Part shown: positions 9,129-17,671 of the stretch, piece after piece
Numbering within the stretch: position 1 is the first letter of the stretch
How the letters are laid out: each line of letters starts with the position of its first letter
Assembly (NCBI RefSeq): GCF_001553565.1
Contig: NZ_CP014228.1
Span: 248,001 to 312,000, forward strand
Source: Actinomyces radicidentis
Lineage (GTDB): Bacteria > Actinomycetota > Actinomycetes > Actinomycetales > Actinomycetaceae
DNA length: 64,000 nt
Direction of reading: 5' to 3'
Program-made: the position numbers and the translations under genes
Notes under the pieces: generated by a model
The model's database searches: none
Seen by the model: the letters and a program-made list of their open reading frames with translations, nothing else
What the model was told of the DNA's origin: nothing

Positions 9129-10043
9129 TCAGGAGGCCTCGACGAGCCGGGCGCCCGCGAGGTCGATCCCGGGGCGCAGGACTGTCCAGCCGTGGCGCTC
9201 CAGGGTGAAGCGCGTCTGCTCGGACACCGCCGCGAGGACGAGGACGGTCGGGCCGGCGCCGGAGATGACGGCGGGGTAACCCTGCTCGCGCAAGGAGTCC
9301 ATGACGGCCATCGAGTCCGGCAGGACGCCGCGGCGGTACTCCTGGTGGAGACGGTCCTCCGTGCCGGCCATGAGCAGGTCCGGACGGCCGTGCAGCGCCA
9401 GCATGAGGACGGCGGCGCGGGAGGTGTTGAACAGGGCGTCGGCGCGCGGGACGTCGTCCGGGAGGACCTTGCGGGCCTCCAGGGTGGACAGGCGCGTCGT
9501 CGACGGCGGGACGAGGAGGCTCACCGGCAGGTTGCCGTCCACGGGCATCGGCGCGCAGTGCGGCGTGCCGTCGGCGTCGGTCCAGGCGACCGTCGCACCG
9601 CCGTAGACGGCGGGGGCGACGTTGTCCGGGTGCCCCTCGAACTCGGTGGCGAGGCGGAAGAGGATCGCGTCGTCGAGGGCCTCGGGCTCGTCGATGAGGC
9701 CCCGGGCCAGGAGGAGGCCTGAGACGGCGGCCGACGCGGAGGAGCCCATGCCGCCGCCGTGCGGGATCCGGTTGAGGCAGTGCATCTCGAGGCCAGCCTG
9801 CGGGGCGCCGACGGCGTCGAGGCCGGCGCGCAGCGCCTTGACGACGAGGTTGCGGTCGTCGGTGGGGACGCGCCCCTCCCCCACGCCCTCGACGGAGACG
9901 CGGGTGGCGCCGGCGACGGCGCGGACGGTGACCTCGTCGTAGTAGCGGAAGGCCATGCCGAAGGAGTCGAAGCCCGGCCCCATGTTGGCGGTCGTCGCGG
10001 GGACGCGGACCGCGGCGGCGTCGTGGACGAGGCGCACGCTCAC
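9129..10043 (-). CDS. thrB: homoserine kinase
   Basis: Phosphorylates homoserine to O-phosphohomoserine in threonine biosynthesis. The 304-residue GHMP kinase has the N-terminal PATTANMGPGFD segment, the ATP loop PHGGGMGSSASA near residue 90, and the C-terminal GAGPTVLVL motif. The GTG start at 10043 lies in a GTGA overlap with the hom stop and gives the standard family length; upstream sequence in this frame is antiparallel shadow. It forms an operon with hom. Confidence 0.94.
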   Translation of the reverse strand: MSVRLVHDAAAVRVPATTANMGPGFDSFGMAFRYYDEVTVRAVAGATRVSVEGVGEGRVPTDDRNLVVKALRAGLDAVGAPQAGLEMHCLNRIPHGGGMGSSASAAVSGLLLARGLIDEPEALDDAILFRLATEFEGHPDNVAPAVYGGATVAWTDADGTPHCAPMPVDGNLPVSLLVPPSTTRLSTLEARKVLPDDVPRADALFNTSRAAVLMLALHGRPDLLMAGTEDRLHQEYRRGVLPDSMAVMDSLREQGYPAVISGAGPTVLVLAAVSEQTRFTLERHGWTVLRPGIDLAGARLVEAS

Positions 10044-11359
10044 TCCCCCTCGACCTTCTGGATGGACAGGACGTCCAGGACGCGGTCCTCGCCGCGCAGG
10101 GCGTCGACGGCGGTGTCGAGGTGGAAGACGCTCGCCGGGTGGGTGACGATCGTGACGGTCGCCTCCGCGGCGCCCACGTACGCGGACTGGCGCACGGAGT
10201 CGATGGAGACGCCGTTCTCGGCGAAGACGCCGGCCACGGTGGCGAGCGAGCCGGGCTGGTCGTCGACGCGCAGCTGAACCTGGTAGCGGGTGATCGCCGA
10301 CTCGGGGCCGAGGACGGGCAGGTCCGCGTAGGAGGACTCGCGGGGCGCCTGACCGCCGTTGACGCGGTGCGCGGCGGCGGCGACGACGTCGGAGAGGACG
10401 GCGGAGGCGGTGGGGGCGCCGCCGGCGCCCTGGCCGTAGAACATGAGGCGGCCGGCGGACTCGGCCTCGATGAGGACGGCGTTGAAGGCACCGTGCACGG
10501 AGGCGAGCGGGTGGTGCGCCGGGACGAGTGCGGGGTGGACGCGCACGGAGATGCCGCGGGCGTGGTCGTCCTCGCGGCGCTGGGCGATGGCGAGGACCTT
10601 GATCTCGCAGCCCGAGGCGTGGGCCTCGCGGATGTCCTCGGCCGTGATGGAGCGGATCCCCTCGACGGTGACGTCGTCGAGGCCGACCCGGGTGTGGAAG
10701 GCGAGCGAGGCGATGATGGCGCACTTGGCGGCGGCGTCGAGCCCGTCGACGTCGGCGGTGGGATCGGCCTCGGCGTAGCCGAGCTCCTGGGCGGTGGCGA
10801 GGGCCTCGTCGAAGGACAGGCCCTTCGTGCTCATCTCGTCGAGGATGTAGTTGGTCGTGCCGTTGACGATGCCGAGGACGCTGGTGACGCGGTCGCCGGC
10901 CATGGACTCGCGCAGCGCGTAGACGACGGGGATGGCGCCGGCGACGGCGGCCTCGTAGTAGAAGTCGACGTCGGCGGCGGCCGCTGCGGCGTAGAGCTCG
11001 GGGCCGTGGGCGGCGATGAGGGCCTTGTTGCCGGTGATGACGCTGGCGCCGGCCTTGAAAGCGGCGAGGATGAGGGTGCGGGCGGGCTCGATGCCGCCGA
11101 TGAGCTCGATGACGAGGTCGTTGGACGTGGCGACGGCGGTGGCGTCGTCGGTGAGGAGCTCGCGCGGGACGGACTCGTCGCGGGGTGCGGCCACGTTGCG
11201 CACGGCGACGCCGGTGATCGCCAGGCGGGCGCCGGAGCGGGCGGTGAACTCCTCGGACTGCTCGAGGAGGAGGCGGATGACCTGGGTGCCGACGGTGCCA
11301 GCGCCGAGGACGCCGACTTTGAGGGCCGGGCGGGCTGTCACGGAGTTCTGCGGGCTCAT
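10040..11359 (-). CDS. hom: homoserine dehydrogenase
   Basis: Reduces aspartate semialdehyde to homoserine, the branch point to threonine and methionine. The 439-residue product has the NAD(P)-binding GAGTVG loop at residues 19-24, the catalytic core with NGTTNYIL and ELGYAEADPTADVDG, and a C-terminal ACT domain (about residues 355-430), which in this family confers threonine feedback. I placed the start at the ATG at 11359 because GAAGGTGA precedes it; a frame extension 26 residues upstream lacks homology. First gene of hom-thrB. Confidence 0.95.
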   Translation of the reverse strand: MSPQNSVTARPALKVGVLGAGTVGTQVIRLLLEQSEEFTARSGARLAITGVAVRNVAAPRDESVPRELLTDDATAVATSNDLVIELIGGIEPARTLILAAFKAGASVITGNKALIAAHGPELYAAAAAADVDFYYEAAVAGAIPVVYALRESMAGDRVTSVLGIVNGTTNYILDEMSTKGLSFDEALATAQELGYAEADPTADVDGLDAAAKCAIIASLAFHTRVGLDDVTVEGIRSITAEDIREAHASGCEIKVLAIAQRREDDHARGISVRVHPALVPAHHPLASVHGAFNAVLIEAESAGRLMFYGQGAGGAPTASAVLSDVVAAAAHRVNGGQAPRESSYADLPVLGPESAITRYQVQLRVDDQPGSLATVAGVFAENGVSIDSVRQSAYVGAAEATVTIVTHPASVFHLDTAVDALRGEDRVLDVLSIQKVEGE

Positions 11360-11473
11360 CTGGTCACCTTCGCGCGCTTGGCCCCGACGGGGCGTCCTGC
11401 CGCGCCGGACGAGCGCCCGACGCACGAGCCCCAGCATAGGGCGCCTCCGCCCAGCGCCTGCCGCGCACCCCGG

Positions 11474-11519
11474 TTGACATTACTGAGAACTGTTCTTATC
11501 TTAGGCTTGCCTTACCTTC
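11474..11519 (+). promoter_or_regulatory. sigma-70-type promoter overlapped by a DtxR/IdeR-like iron box
   Basis: TTGACA (11474-11479), a 17-bp spacer and TATCTT (11497-11502) form a near-ideal promoter. Directly abutting it, TTAGGCTTGCCTTACCTTC (11501-11519) matches 14 of 19 positions of the DtxR/IdeR consensus TTAGGTTAGCCTAACCTAA. This geometry fits iron-dependent repression of the downstream transport operon. A small palindrome AGAAC-T-GTTCT lies in the spacer (11486-11496). Confidence 0.7.
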
Positions 11520-11561
11520 ATCATCATGAACTCTTTCTCTTATACGAATACGAGTTGAATC

Positions 11562-12167
11562 ATGACCACACCATCACAGCAGGCACCGACGACCCCGATC
11601 GTCCACCAGTCCTCCCGTAGCGGACTGCGCGACTCAGTCCTCGGCACGCGCAACCTCATGACCGTCGCGGCCCTGGCGGTCGTCGGCTCGGTGATCGTCG
11701 TCCCCCTCACCTACCTGACCGCCGTCGTGGCCACCAGCCCGCACGGCATCCTCGTCATGTGCGCCCTCATGGGCGCCTGGATGGTGCCCTACCTCCTGCC
11801 GGGCGTCATCATCAACAAGCCCGGGGCCTTCGCGGTCGCCGGTCTCATCATGGGGATCGTCCTCGCCTTCCTCACGCCGCAGGGCCCGGCCGCCATCCTC
11901 GGCAGCCTCATCGGGGCCGCCTTCGTCGGAGTCCCCGTCGCGCTCACGCTCTACCGGCACTGGACCTGGCCGGTATTCATGGCCTCCGGCATCGTGTTCG
12001 GCGGGCTCAACGCGGCCCTGTACGCCACCGCCTACCAGGTGGCCATGACCCCCGGGGAGACGGTCCTCGGAATCGTCCTGGCCGTGCTGTCCTGCTGGGT
12101 CGCCGTGGGCGCGTGCCTCCTGATGAGGCGCACGCTCGCCCGCTCAGGGCTCGGCGTCGCGCGATGA
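11562..12167 (+). CDS. ECF transporter S component (substrate-binding membrane subunit), MptD-like
   Basis: The 201-residue, strongly hydrophobic protein has about five to six membrane segments and no signal peptide, as expected for the S subunit of an energy-coupling factor importer. It is followed with 4-bp overlaps by the ATPase and T components, so subunit assignment by context is strong. The substrate is not determined by sequence; the iron-type box upstream suggests a siderophore, metal complex or heme-related compound. ATG start 60 bp after the promoter. Alternative: a vitamin-type ECF S subunit. Confidence 0.75.
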   Translation: MTTPSQQAPTTPIVHQSSRSGLRDSVLGTRNLMTVAALAVVGSVIVVPLTYLTAVVATSPHGILVMCALMGAWMVPYLLPGVIINKPGAFAVAGLIMGIVLAFLTPQGPAAILGSLIGAAFVGVPVALTLYRHWTWPVFMASGIVFGGLNAALYATAYQVAMTPGETVLGIVLAVLSCWVAVGACLLMRRTLARSGLGVAR

Positions 12168-13945
12168 GCATTCGCCCCGTCACCGCTCAGGCCCCCGACG
12201 ACCGCCGCCCGGCACCACCGCGCCCGGTGGCCGCCATGAGGGAGGCGGCCGTGCGGTACGAGGCCGGCGGCGGCTGGGTCACCCAGGGGATCACCCTCGA
12301 CCTCCTCGCCGGCACGACAACGCTCCTCACGGGCCCCTCCGGGTGCGGGAAGTCCACCGTCACCCGCCTCCTCCCGGGCCTCGTCCCCCACTGCATCCCC
12401 TCCGTCTACCGGGGCTCGGTCCAGGTCGAGGGCGAGGAGGTCGCCGACGCCGAGGTGGCGCACCTGGCGGGCAGCGTCGCCGTCGTCATGCAGGACCCGG
12501 ACGCCCAGGTGGTCACCACCCGGGTGATGGACGAGGTCTGCTACGCGCTGGAGAACCTCCGGGTGCCCGCCGCCGAGACGGAGGCGAGGGCCCGACGGGC
12601 CCTGCGCGCTGTCGGGCTCGACTGGGCTCCCGACCGCAGCCCCTGGGAGCTCTCGGGAGGGCAGCGCCAGCGCCTCGTCCTCGCCTGCGCGCTCGCCCAG
12701 GGGCCGGCGCTCCTCGTCCTCGACGAGCCGACCGCGAACCTCGATCCGGCGTCGACCGCGGCCTTCTACGGGCTCCTCCCGGAGGTACGTGCCACCGGCG
12801 CGGCCGTCCTCGTCGTCGAGCACGATCTCGACGACGTCGTCGAGCACGTGGACCGCGTCATCGCCCTGGGAGCCGACGGCGACGTCCTCGCCTCGGGACC
12901 GACGCGAGAGGTCCTCGGAGAGCACGGCAGGGAGCTCGCCCGCGCGGGCGTCCGCCTCCCCTCGGCCACGCGACTCGCCCACCTCCTGGAGGACGCCGGT
13001 CAGACGCCTCTCGGCACGCGTCCCGTCCCCCTCACCCTCGCGGAGGGCGCGGAGCTCCTGTCCGCAACGCCCCTCCCAGCACCCAGGGGCGCCGACCGCG
13101 TCGGAGCCCCCACCGGTCGCGCCGCCGCTGCCACCGGAGCGCTCACCCGGCCGGCGTTGGAGGTCAACGGCCTGCACGTCCCGCGAGGCGGGCGCCGTCG
13201 ACGTCGCCCGGTCCTGACCGGGGTCGACCTCGAGGTACCCGCCGGACAGGTGCTGGCCCTCGTCGGCGCGAACGGCTCGGGCAAGACCACGCTCCTGCGG
13301 GCGCTGGCCGGGCTCGAGCGCTGGACGGCCGGATCCGTCCGGGTCTCGGGCCGGCCGAGGCGCCCCGGGGTGACCGGGCCGGAGCTCACCCTCGTGCCCC
13401 AGAACCCGGAGCACCAGTTCCTCGAGCGCACCGTCCACGACGAGCTCGCGCACGGGCTGCGCCTGGCCGGAGGGACCGAGGACGAGATCGAGCGCTCGGT
13501 CTCAGCCCGTCTGAGCCGCTTCGCGCTGGAGCGGCACTCGGGCACCAGTCCCTTCCTGCTGTCAGGAGGGCAGCAGCGGCGTCTGTCGGTGGCCTCGGTG
13601 CTGGGGCGCCACCGGGAGGTCATCTGCCTGGACGAGCCGACCTTCGGCCAGGACCGGCGCAGCTGCGAGGCCCTCATGGAGCTGATCCACGAGGTCGCCG
13701 CCAGAGGCACCGCCATCGTCCTGTCCACCCACGACATGGAGCTCGTCGCCGAGCACGCCGACCTCGTCGCCGTCCTGGCCCACGGCTCGGTCCTGGTGCA
13801 GGGCCGCCCCCGGGACGTCCTCACCGACCTCGCGGTCCTCACGGACGCCGGCCTGAGCGCCCCGCCCCTGACACGGATGCGCGCCCGCGCCGTCGCCCAG
13901 GGCGCCGTGCTGCCCGACCTGACCCGGTGGGAGGACCTCTCATGA
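12164..13945 (+). CDS. ECF transporter energizing ATPase, two fused ABC domains
   Basis: A 593-residue protein with two nucleotide-binding domains, as in YkoD-type ECF ATPases. The first has Walker A GPSGCGKST (about residue 60), signature LSGGQRQR and Walker B LLVLDEPTANLDP. The second has GANGSGKTT (about residue 370), LSGGQQRR and VICLDEPTFGQD. The domains are joined by a ~50-residue Ala/Pro-rich linker. The ATG start overlaps the S-subunit stop (ATGA), and the end overlaps the T-subunit start in the same way. It supplies ATP energy to the importer at the cytoplasmic face. Confidence 0.92.
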   Translation: MSIRPVTAQAPDDRRPAPPRPVAAMREAAVRYEAGGGWVTQGITLDLLAGTTTLLTGPSGCGKSTVTRLLPGLVPHCIPSVYRGSVQVEGEEVADAEVAHLAGSVAVVMQDPDAQVVTTRVMDEVCYALENLRVPAAETEARARRALRAVGLDWAPDRSPWELSGGQRQRLVLACALAQGPALLVLDEPTANLDPASTAAFYGLLPEVRATGAAVLVVEHDLDDVVEHVDRVIALGADGDVLASGPTREVLGEHGRELARAGVRLPSATRLAHLLEDAGQTPLGTRPVPLTLAEGAELLSATPLPAPRGADRVGAPTGRAAAATGALTRPALEVNGLHVPRGGRRRRRPVLTGVDLEVPAGQVLALVGANGSGKTTLLRALAGLERWTAGSVRVSGRPRRPGVTGPELTLVPQNPEHQFLERTVHDELAHGLRLAGGTEDEIERSVSARLSRFALERHSGTSPFLLSGGQQRRLSVASVLGRHREVICLDEPTFGQDRRSCEALMELIHEVAARGTAIVLSTHDMELVAEHADLVAVLAHGSVLVQGRPRDVLTDLAVLTDAGLSAPPLTRMRARAVAQGAVLPDLTRWEDLS

Positions 13946-14721
13946 CGCCCCGTCGCGGAGCAGGAGCGCTCGACCCGCTGTCCCCCTTCACCGCCGTCCT
14001 GCCCGTCCTCGTCGTCGTGGCGCTGTCCCCGGGCCACGAGACGCCCGCCCTCGTGCTGATCACCGCCCTCGCCCTGCTGGTCCTGGCGGACCCCCGCCGC
14101 GGCCCGGTCATCGCGCTCACCATCGCGGCGGTCTCGTGCGTCGTGGGGGCCTCGCTCTCAGCGAGCGCCCCCGTGGAGCGGGTCGGAGCCTCACCCGTCG
14201 TCCTCAGCGTGGGCAGCCTCGAGATCCAGCACCTCCAGGCGCTCGCCGGGCTGCGGCTCGGCACCAAGCTGGGCGCCTTCCTCTCCCTGTGCACCCTCAC
14301 GGGGCTGCTGGCCCGCCCCGAGGACCTCCTGCGCGCCCTCGTGACGCACCTGCACGTCCCCTACCGGCTCGCCTACGCGGGAGTCGCCGCGGTGGGCTTC
14401 CGCGTCCGGCTCGCCACCGAGTACCGCGTGGTCCGGGAGGCGCACGCGCTCCGGGGCACCCGCGCACCGCTGCCCGCCCTCCGACCTCTCGTGAGGGCCT
14501 GGACCGCGGCGCCGACCCTCACCGCCGGGGCCGTGCGCCACGCCGAGCGCGTCGCCACGTCGATGGACGCCCGCGGCTTCGGCGCCTACCCGGACCGGAC
14601 CGAGCGGACACGAGCGACGTGGAGACCGCGCGACACCGTCGTCGTCCTGGCGGGCTGGGCCCTCGCAGCGGTCCTCGCCACCGGCCTCAGCCGGCACGGA
14701 GTCGCCCTCCGCAACCTCTGA
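13942..14721 (+). CDS. ECF transporter transmembrane T component
   Basis: The 259-residue membrane subunit couples the ATPases to the S protein. It has hydrophobic N-terminal segments, then the cytoplasmic coupling region with two EcfT-type short motifs, AHALRG and SMDARGFG, and a last membrane helix. The ATG overlaps the ATPase stop (ATGA). It ends 46 bp before the next gene, which has its own AAGGAGAA ribosome site. Confidence 0.9.
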   Translation: MTPRRGAGALDPLSPFTAVLPVLVVVALSPGHETPALVLITALALLVLADPRRGPVIALTIAAVSCVVGASLSASAPVERVGASPVVLSVGSLEIQHLQALAGLRLGTKLGAFLSLCTLTGLLARPEDLLRALVTHLHVPYRLAYAGVAAVGFRVRLATEYRVVREAHALRGTRAPLPALRPLVRAWTAAPTLTAGAVRHAERVATSMDARGFGAYPDRTERTRATWRPRDTVVVLAGWALAAVLATGLSRHGVALRNL

Positions 14722-16169
14722 CCCCCATCGTCCCGCCCCTGACCGGGCCCGTCCCAAGGAGAACCCCATGCCCTCGGTCCCGACCACCACCGTCGACGAC
14801 GTCCAGGGGCCGGCGACCGCCCCGGACCGGCCGCCGGCCCACTCGACGTCCGCGTCAGGCCTGCGCGACGTCCTGGCCCCTGTCACCGGCGCGATCTGCC
14901 TGACGGTGGTCGGGGGCGTCGCGGCCTCAGCCTTCTCCCTCCTGCCGCCCGTCGCCGTCGCGCACCTGGCAGAGCTCGCCGTCACCGGCGACCTCACGCC
15001 CCGCAGCGCCTGGCCCTGGCTGCTCGCCGTCGCCATCGGTCTCACGCTCGGGCACCTCATCGGCATCTGGTCGACGAGCTGGGCCCATGACGTCGAGGAC
15101 GTCTTCAGGACCGGGTTACGGCGTCGGATCGTCCGGCACCTCTCGCACCTTCCCCTGGGGTGGCACACGAACGAGTCCTCAGGACGCACAAAGGTCCTCA
15201 TCACCGAGGACACGACGGCGATCCACTCCCTGGTCGCGCACCTCGGCACGGACCTCGGGACCACGCTCGGCGGGCTCATCCTCGGATTCGCCTACCTCTT
15301 CACCTGCTCCTGGCAGCTCGCCACCGTGCTCCTCCTGTGGATGGCCCTCATCATCATCGGCTGCGCGACCGCCATGTCCGTCGCCCAGGGCACCGTCAAC
15401 GAGGACTACCTCGACGGGGTCAAGAAGGTCGGAGCGTCCACCGTCGAGATGGTGGACGGCATCGCGACCGTCAAGGCCTTCGGCATGTCCGGGTCCGCCT
15501 TCCGCCGCTTCGACGACGCCCTCGACCAGTACACGGACGCCGCCTACAGGTACATGAAGGGCCCGGGCCGCCCGATGGCGCTGCTGAGCACGCTCGTCTC
15601 ACCAGCGGGGATGCTCCTGCCCGTCCTCCTGGCGGGGGCGTGGCTGACCGGGCTGGGCGTCATCAGACCCGTGGACCTCCTGCCCTTCCTGCTCGTGGGC
15701 GTCGGGATCCCCAGCGGTCTGCTCAACCTGGTCCCGCTCGTCAACCTCCTGACCCTCGGGGCGGAGTCCGCCGGTCGCCTGGGCGAGCTCCTCAGCGAGC
15801 CCGTCCTGGCAGAGCCCACCCCACCCCGTCCCCGTGCACGAGGACGCCCGGGGCGGGGTGGGCGTCGAGCTCGACCACGTCTCCTTCCGCTACGGCGCAC
15901 GCACCGGGACCACTCCCCTTCCCCTCGCCGTCGACGACGTGAGCCTCGTCCTGGAGCCGGGCACGGTCACGGCCGTCGTCGGCCCCTCCGGCTCCGGCAA
16001 GAGCACGCTCGTGCGGCTCATCGCCCGCTTCTGGGACGTCGAGTCGGGCGCCGTCCGGGTGGGAGGAACGGACGTCCGCGACGCCACCAGCGCCGACCTC
16101 CTCTCCCACCTGGGACTCGTGCTCCAGGACGGAGGGGTCATCACCGACACCGTCCGCGCGAACATCGCG

Positions 16170-17156
16170 CTAGGTGTTCTGTCCACGGAGGTTAGGTGCG
16201 AGGTCGGCGGGTGAGTGTCCTTTGAGGGCGGTGTGTGGGCGGTGGTGATTGTAGGTGTGGAGCCACTGGGGGAAGGCGGCGGCTCGTTCGTCCTCGCTGG
16301 CGTAGGGGCGCGCGTAGGCCCACTCCTGGACCAGGGTGCGGTTGAAGCGCTCGACCTTGCCGTTGGTCTGGGGCCGGTAGGGGCGTGTGCGTGAGTGCTT
16401 GATGTCTCCCAGCGCGTCGTTGAAGACCGCTGAGCGGTAGCAGTTGCCGTTGTCGGTCAGCACCCGCTTGACGGTGATCCCGGCCGACTGGAAGTAGTCG
16501 TTGGCGCGCGCCCAGAACGCGGCCGCGGTCTCCTTGCGCTCGTCCTCGAGCAGCTCGCAGTAGGCCAGGCGGGTGTGGTCGTCGACGGCGTTGTGGATGA
16601 ACCAGTAGCCGTGCTTGAGGCCCTTCCTGTTGCGCACGCCCTGGGCGCGGCCGGTGAAGCGGTGTCCTCCGCCGGGTGGGATGCGTCCGAGCTTCTTGAC
16701 GTCGACGTGGACCAGGTCCCCGGGCAAGGGGTGCTCGTAGCGTCTGGGCCGGCTGCGGTGGGCTCTCAGGGGCGCCCCGGTGGTGGGGTCGGTGTAGGAC
16801 AGGGGCACGCAGTGGTAGCGGGACAGGATCTTGTGGACCGTTGAGGGGTGCATGCCCAGGTGGTAGGCGATGCGTGCTGGCCCCCACCGGCGGGTGACTC
16901 TCAGGGCGATGACGCGTCGCTCGGTCCTCCTGGGGGTCTGGGTCGGGCTGTGGTGGGGGCGGCTGGAGCGGTCGGTCATGGCGGTGGTGCCGCCGGTGCG
17001 GTAGCGGGTGGCCCAGCGTCGGGCGGTGGTGGGTGAGCAGCCCATGCGTTCGGCGGCCCTGGCCGGGGGCCATCCCTTCTCGACGATGAGTCGGGCCAGG
17101 CGCAGCCGACCCGTTGGGGTCAAAGAAGCGTTAGCGTGGGTCATGAAGGCCTTCAT
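16170..17156 (-). CDS. IS481-family transposase
   Basis: A DDE transposase of 328 residues. The N-terminal helix-turn-helix (about residues 15-60, RAAERMGCSPTTARRWATRY) is followed by an integrase core with catalytic HVDVKK (D), VLTDNG (D) and GKVERFNR (E), and a C-terminal YNHHRPH motif. A start four residues later (MTHANASL) is equally possible. The final codons lie in the terminal repeat, and the TAG stop is completed by the flanking CTAG target (16170-16172). The gene appears intact and probably active. Confidence 0.93.
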   Translation of the reverse strand: MKAFMTHANASLTPTGRLRLARLIVEKGWPPARAAERMGCSPTTARRWATRYRTGGTTAMTDRSSRPHHSPTQTPRRTERRVIALRVTRRWGPARIAYHLGMHPSTVHKILSRYHCVPLSYTDPTTGAPLRAHRSRPRRYEHPLPGDLVHVDVKKLGRIPPGGGHRFTGRAQGVRNRKGLKHGYWFIHNAVDDHTRLAYCELLEDERKETAAAFWARANDYFQSAGITVKRVLTDNGNCYRSAVFNDALGDIKHSRTRPYRPQTNGKVERFNRTLVQEWAYARPYASEDERAAAFPQWLHTYNHHRPHTALKGHSPADLAPNLRGQNT

Positions 17157-17249
17157 TGGTTGGGGAGTGGATGCTTGGTCGCTTCACACCTCACCCGGAG
17201 GCCTTCCCCCTTGTCCAGCCCCAGCACCTAACCTCCGTGGACAGAACAC
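16174..17249 (-). mobile_element. IS481-family insertion sequence, 1076 bp
   Basis: Bounded by perfect 26-bp terminal inverted repeats (16174-16199 and 17224-17249) that begin GTGTTCTGTCC, and flanked on both sides by CTAG (16170-16173 and 17250-17253), the target preferred by IS481-type elements. Excision leaving a single CTAG restores the host reading frame. It carries one transposase gene on the minus strand, opposite to the interrupted gene. Confidence 0.93.
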
Positions 17250-17671
17250 CTAGGGCGACCCGACGCCACCGACGCCGAGGTCGAGGCCGCCGCACGCGCC
17301 GCACTGGTCCACGAGCGGATCGAGGCGCTGCCGCAGGGCTACGACACGGTCCTGGGCGCCGAGGGCGCGCACCTGTCCGGCGGCGAGCTCCAGCGGGTCG
17401 CCCTCGCACGGCTCTTCCTCGCCGACGCCCCGGTCCTGCTCATGGACGAGGCGACCGCTCAGACCGACGCGCACTCGGAGCGCGAGATCCAGCAGGCGCT
17501 CGCCCGTCTGTCCGAGGGCCGCACGGTGCTCGTCATCGCCCATCGGCTCACGACAGTGGTGGACGCGGACCAGATCATCGTCATGAACCAGGGCCGCGTC
17601 GTCGAGCGCGGGACGCACACCGAGCTGCTCGCCCAGGGCGGCACCTACGACAAGATGTGGAGGGCGCAGCA

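Noticed and set aside
11360-11437. A longer homoserine dehydrogenase with 26 additional N-terminal residues
   Set aside because: The extension is Arg-rich, lacks similarity to the family, and the internal ATG has a good ribosome site.
15834-16214. An independent ATPase gene starting at MHEDARGG
   Set aside because: It is the in-frame continuation of the frameshifted half-transporter; it lacks a ribosome site and runs into the IS end.
17008-17253. A plus-strand gene across the right end of the IS
   Set aside because: Its C-terminal residues are the terminal inverted repeat read in the mirror direction; there is no homology or ribosome site.
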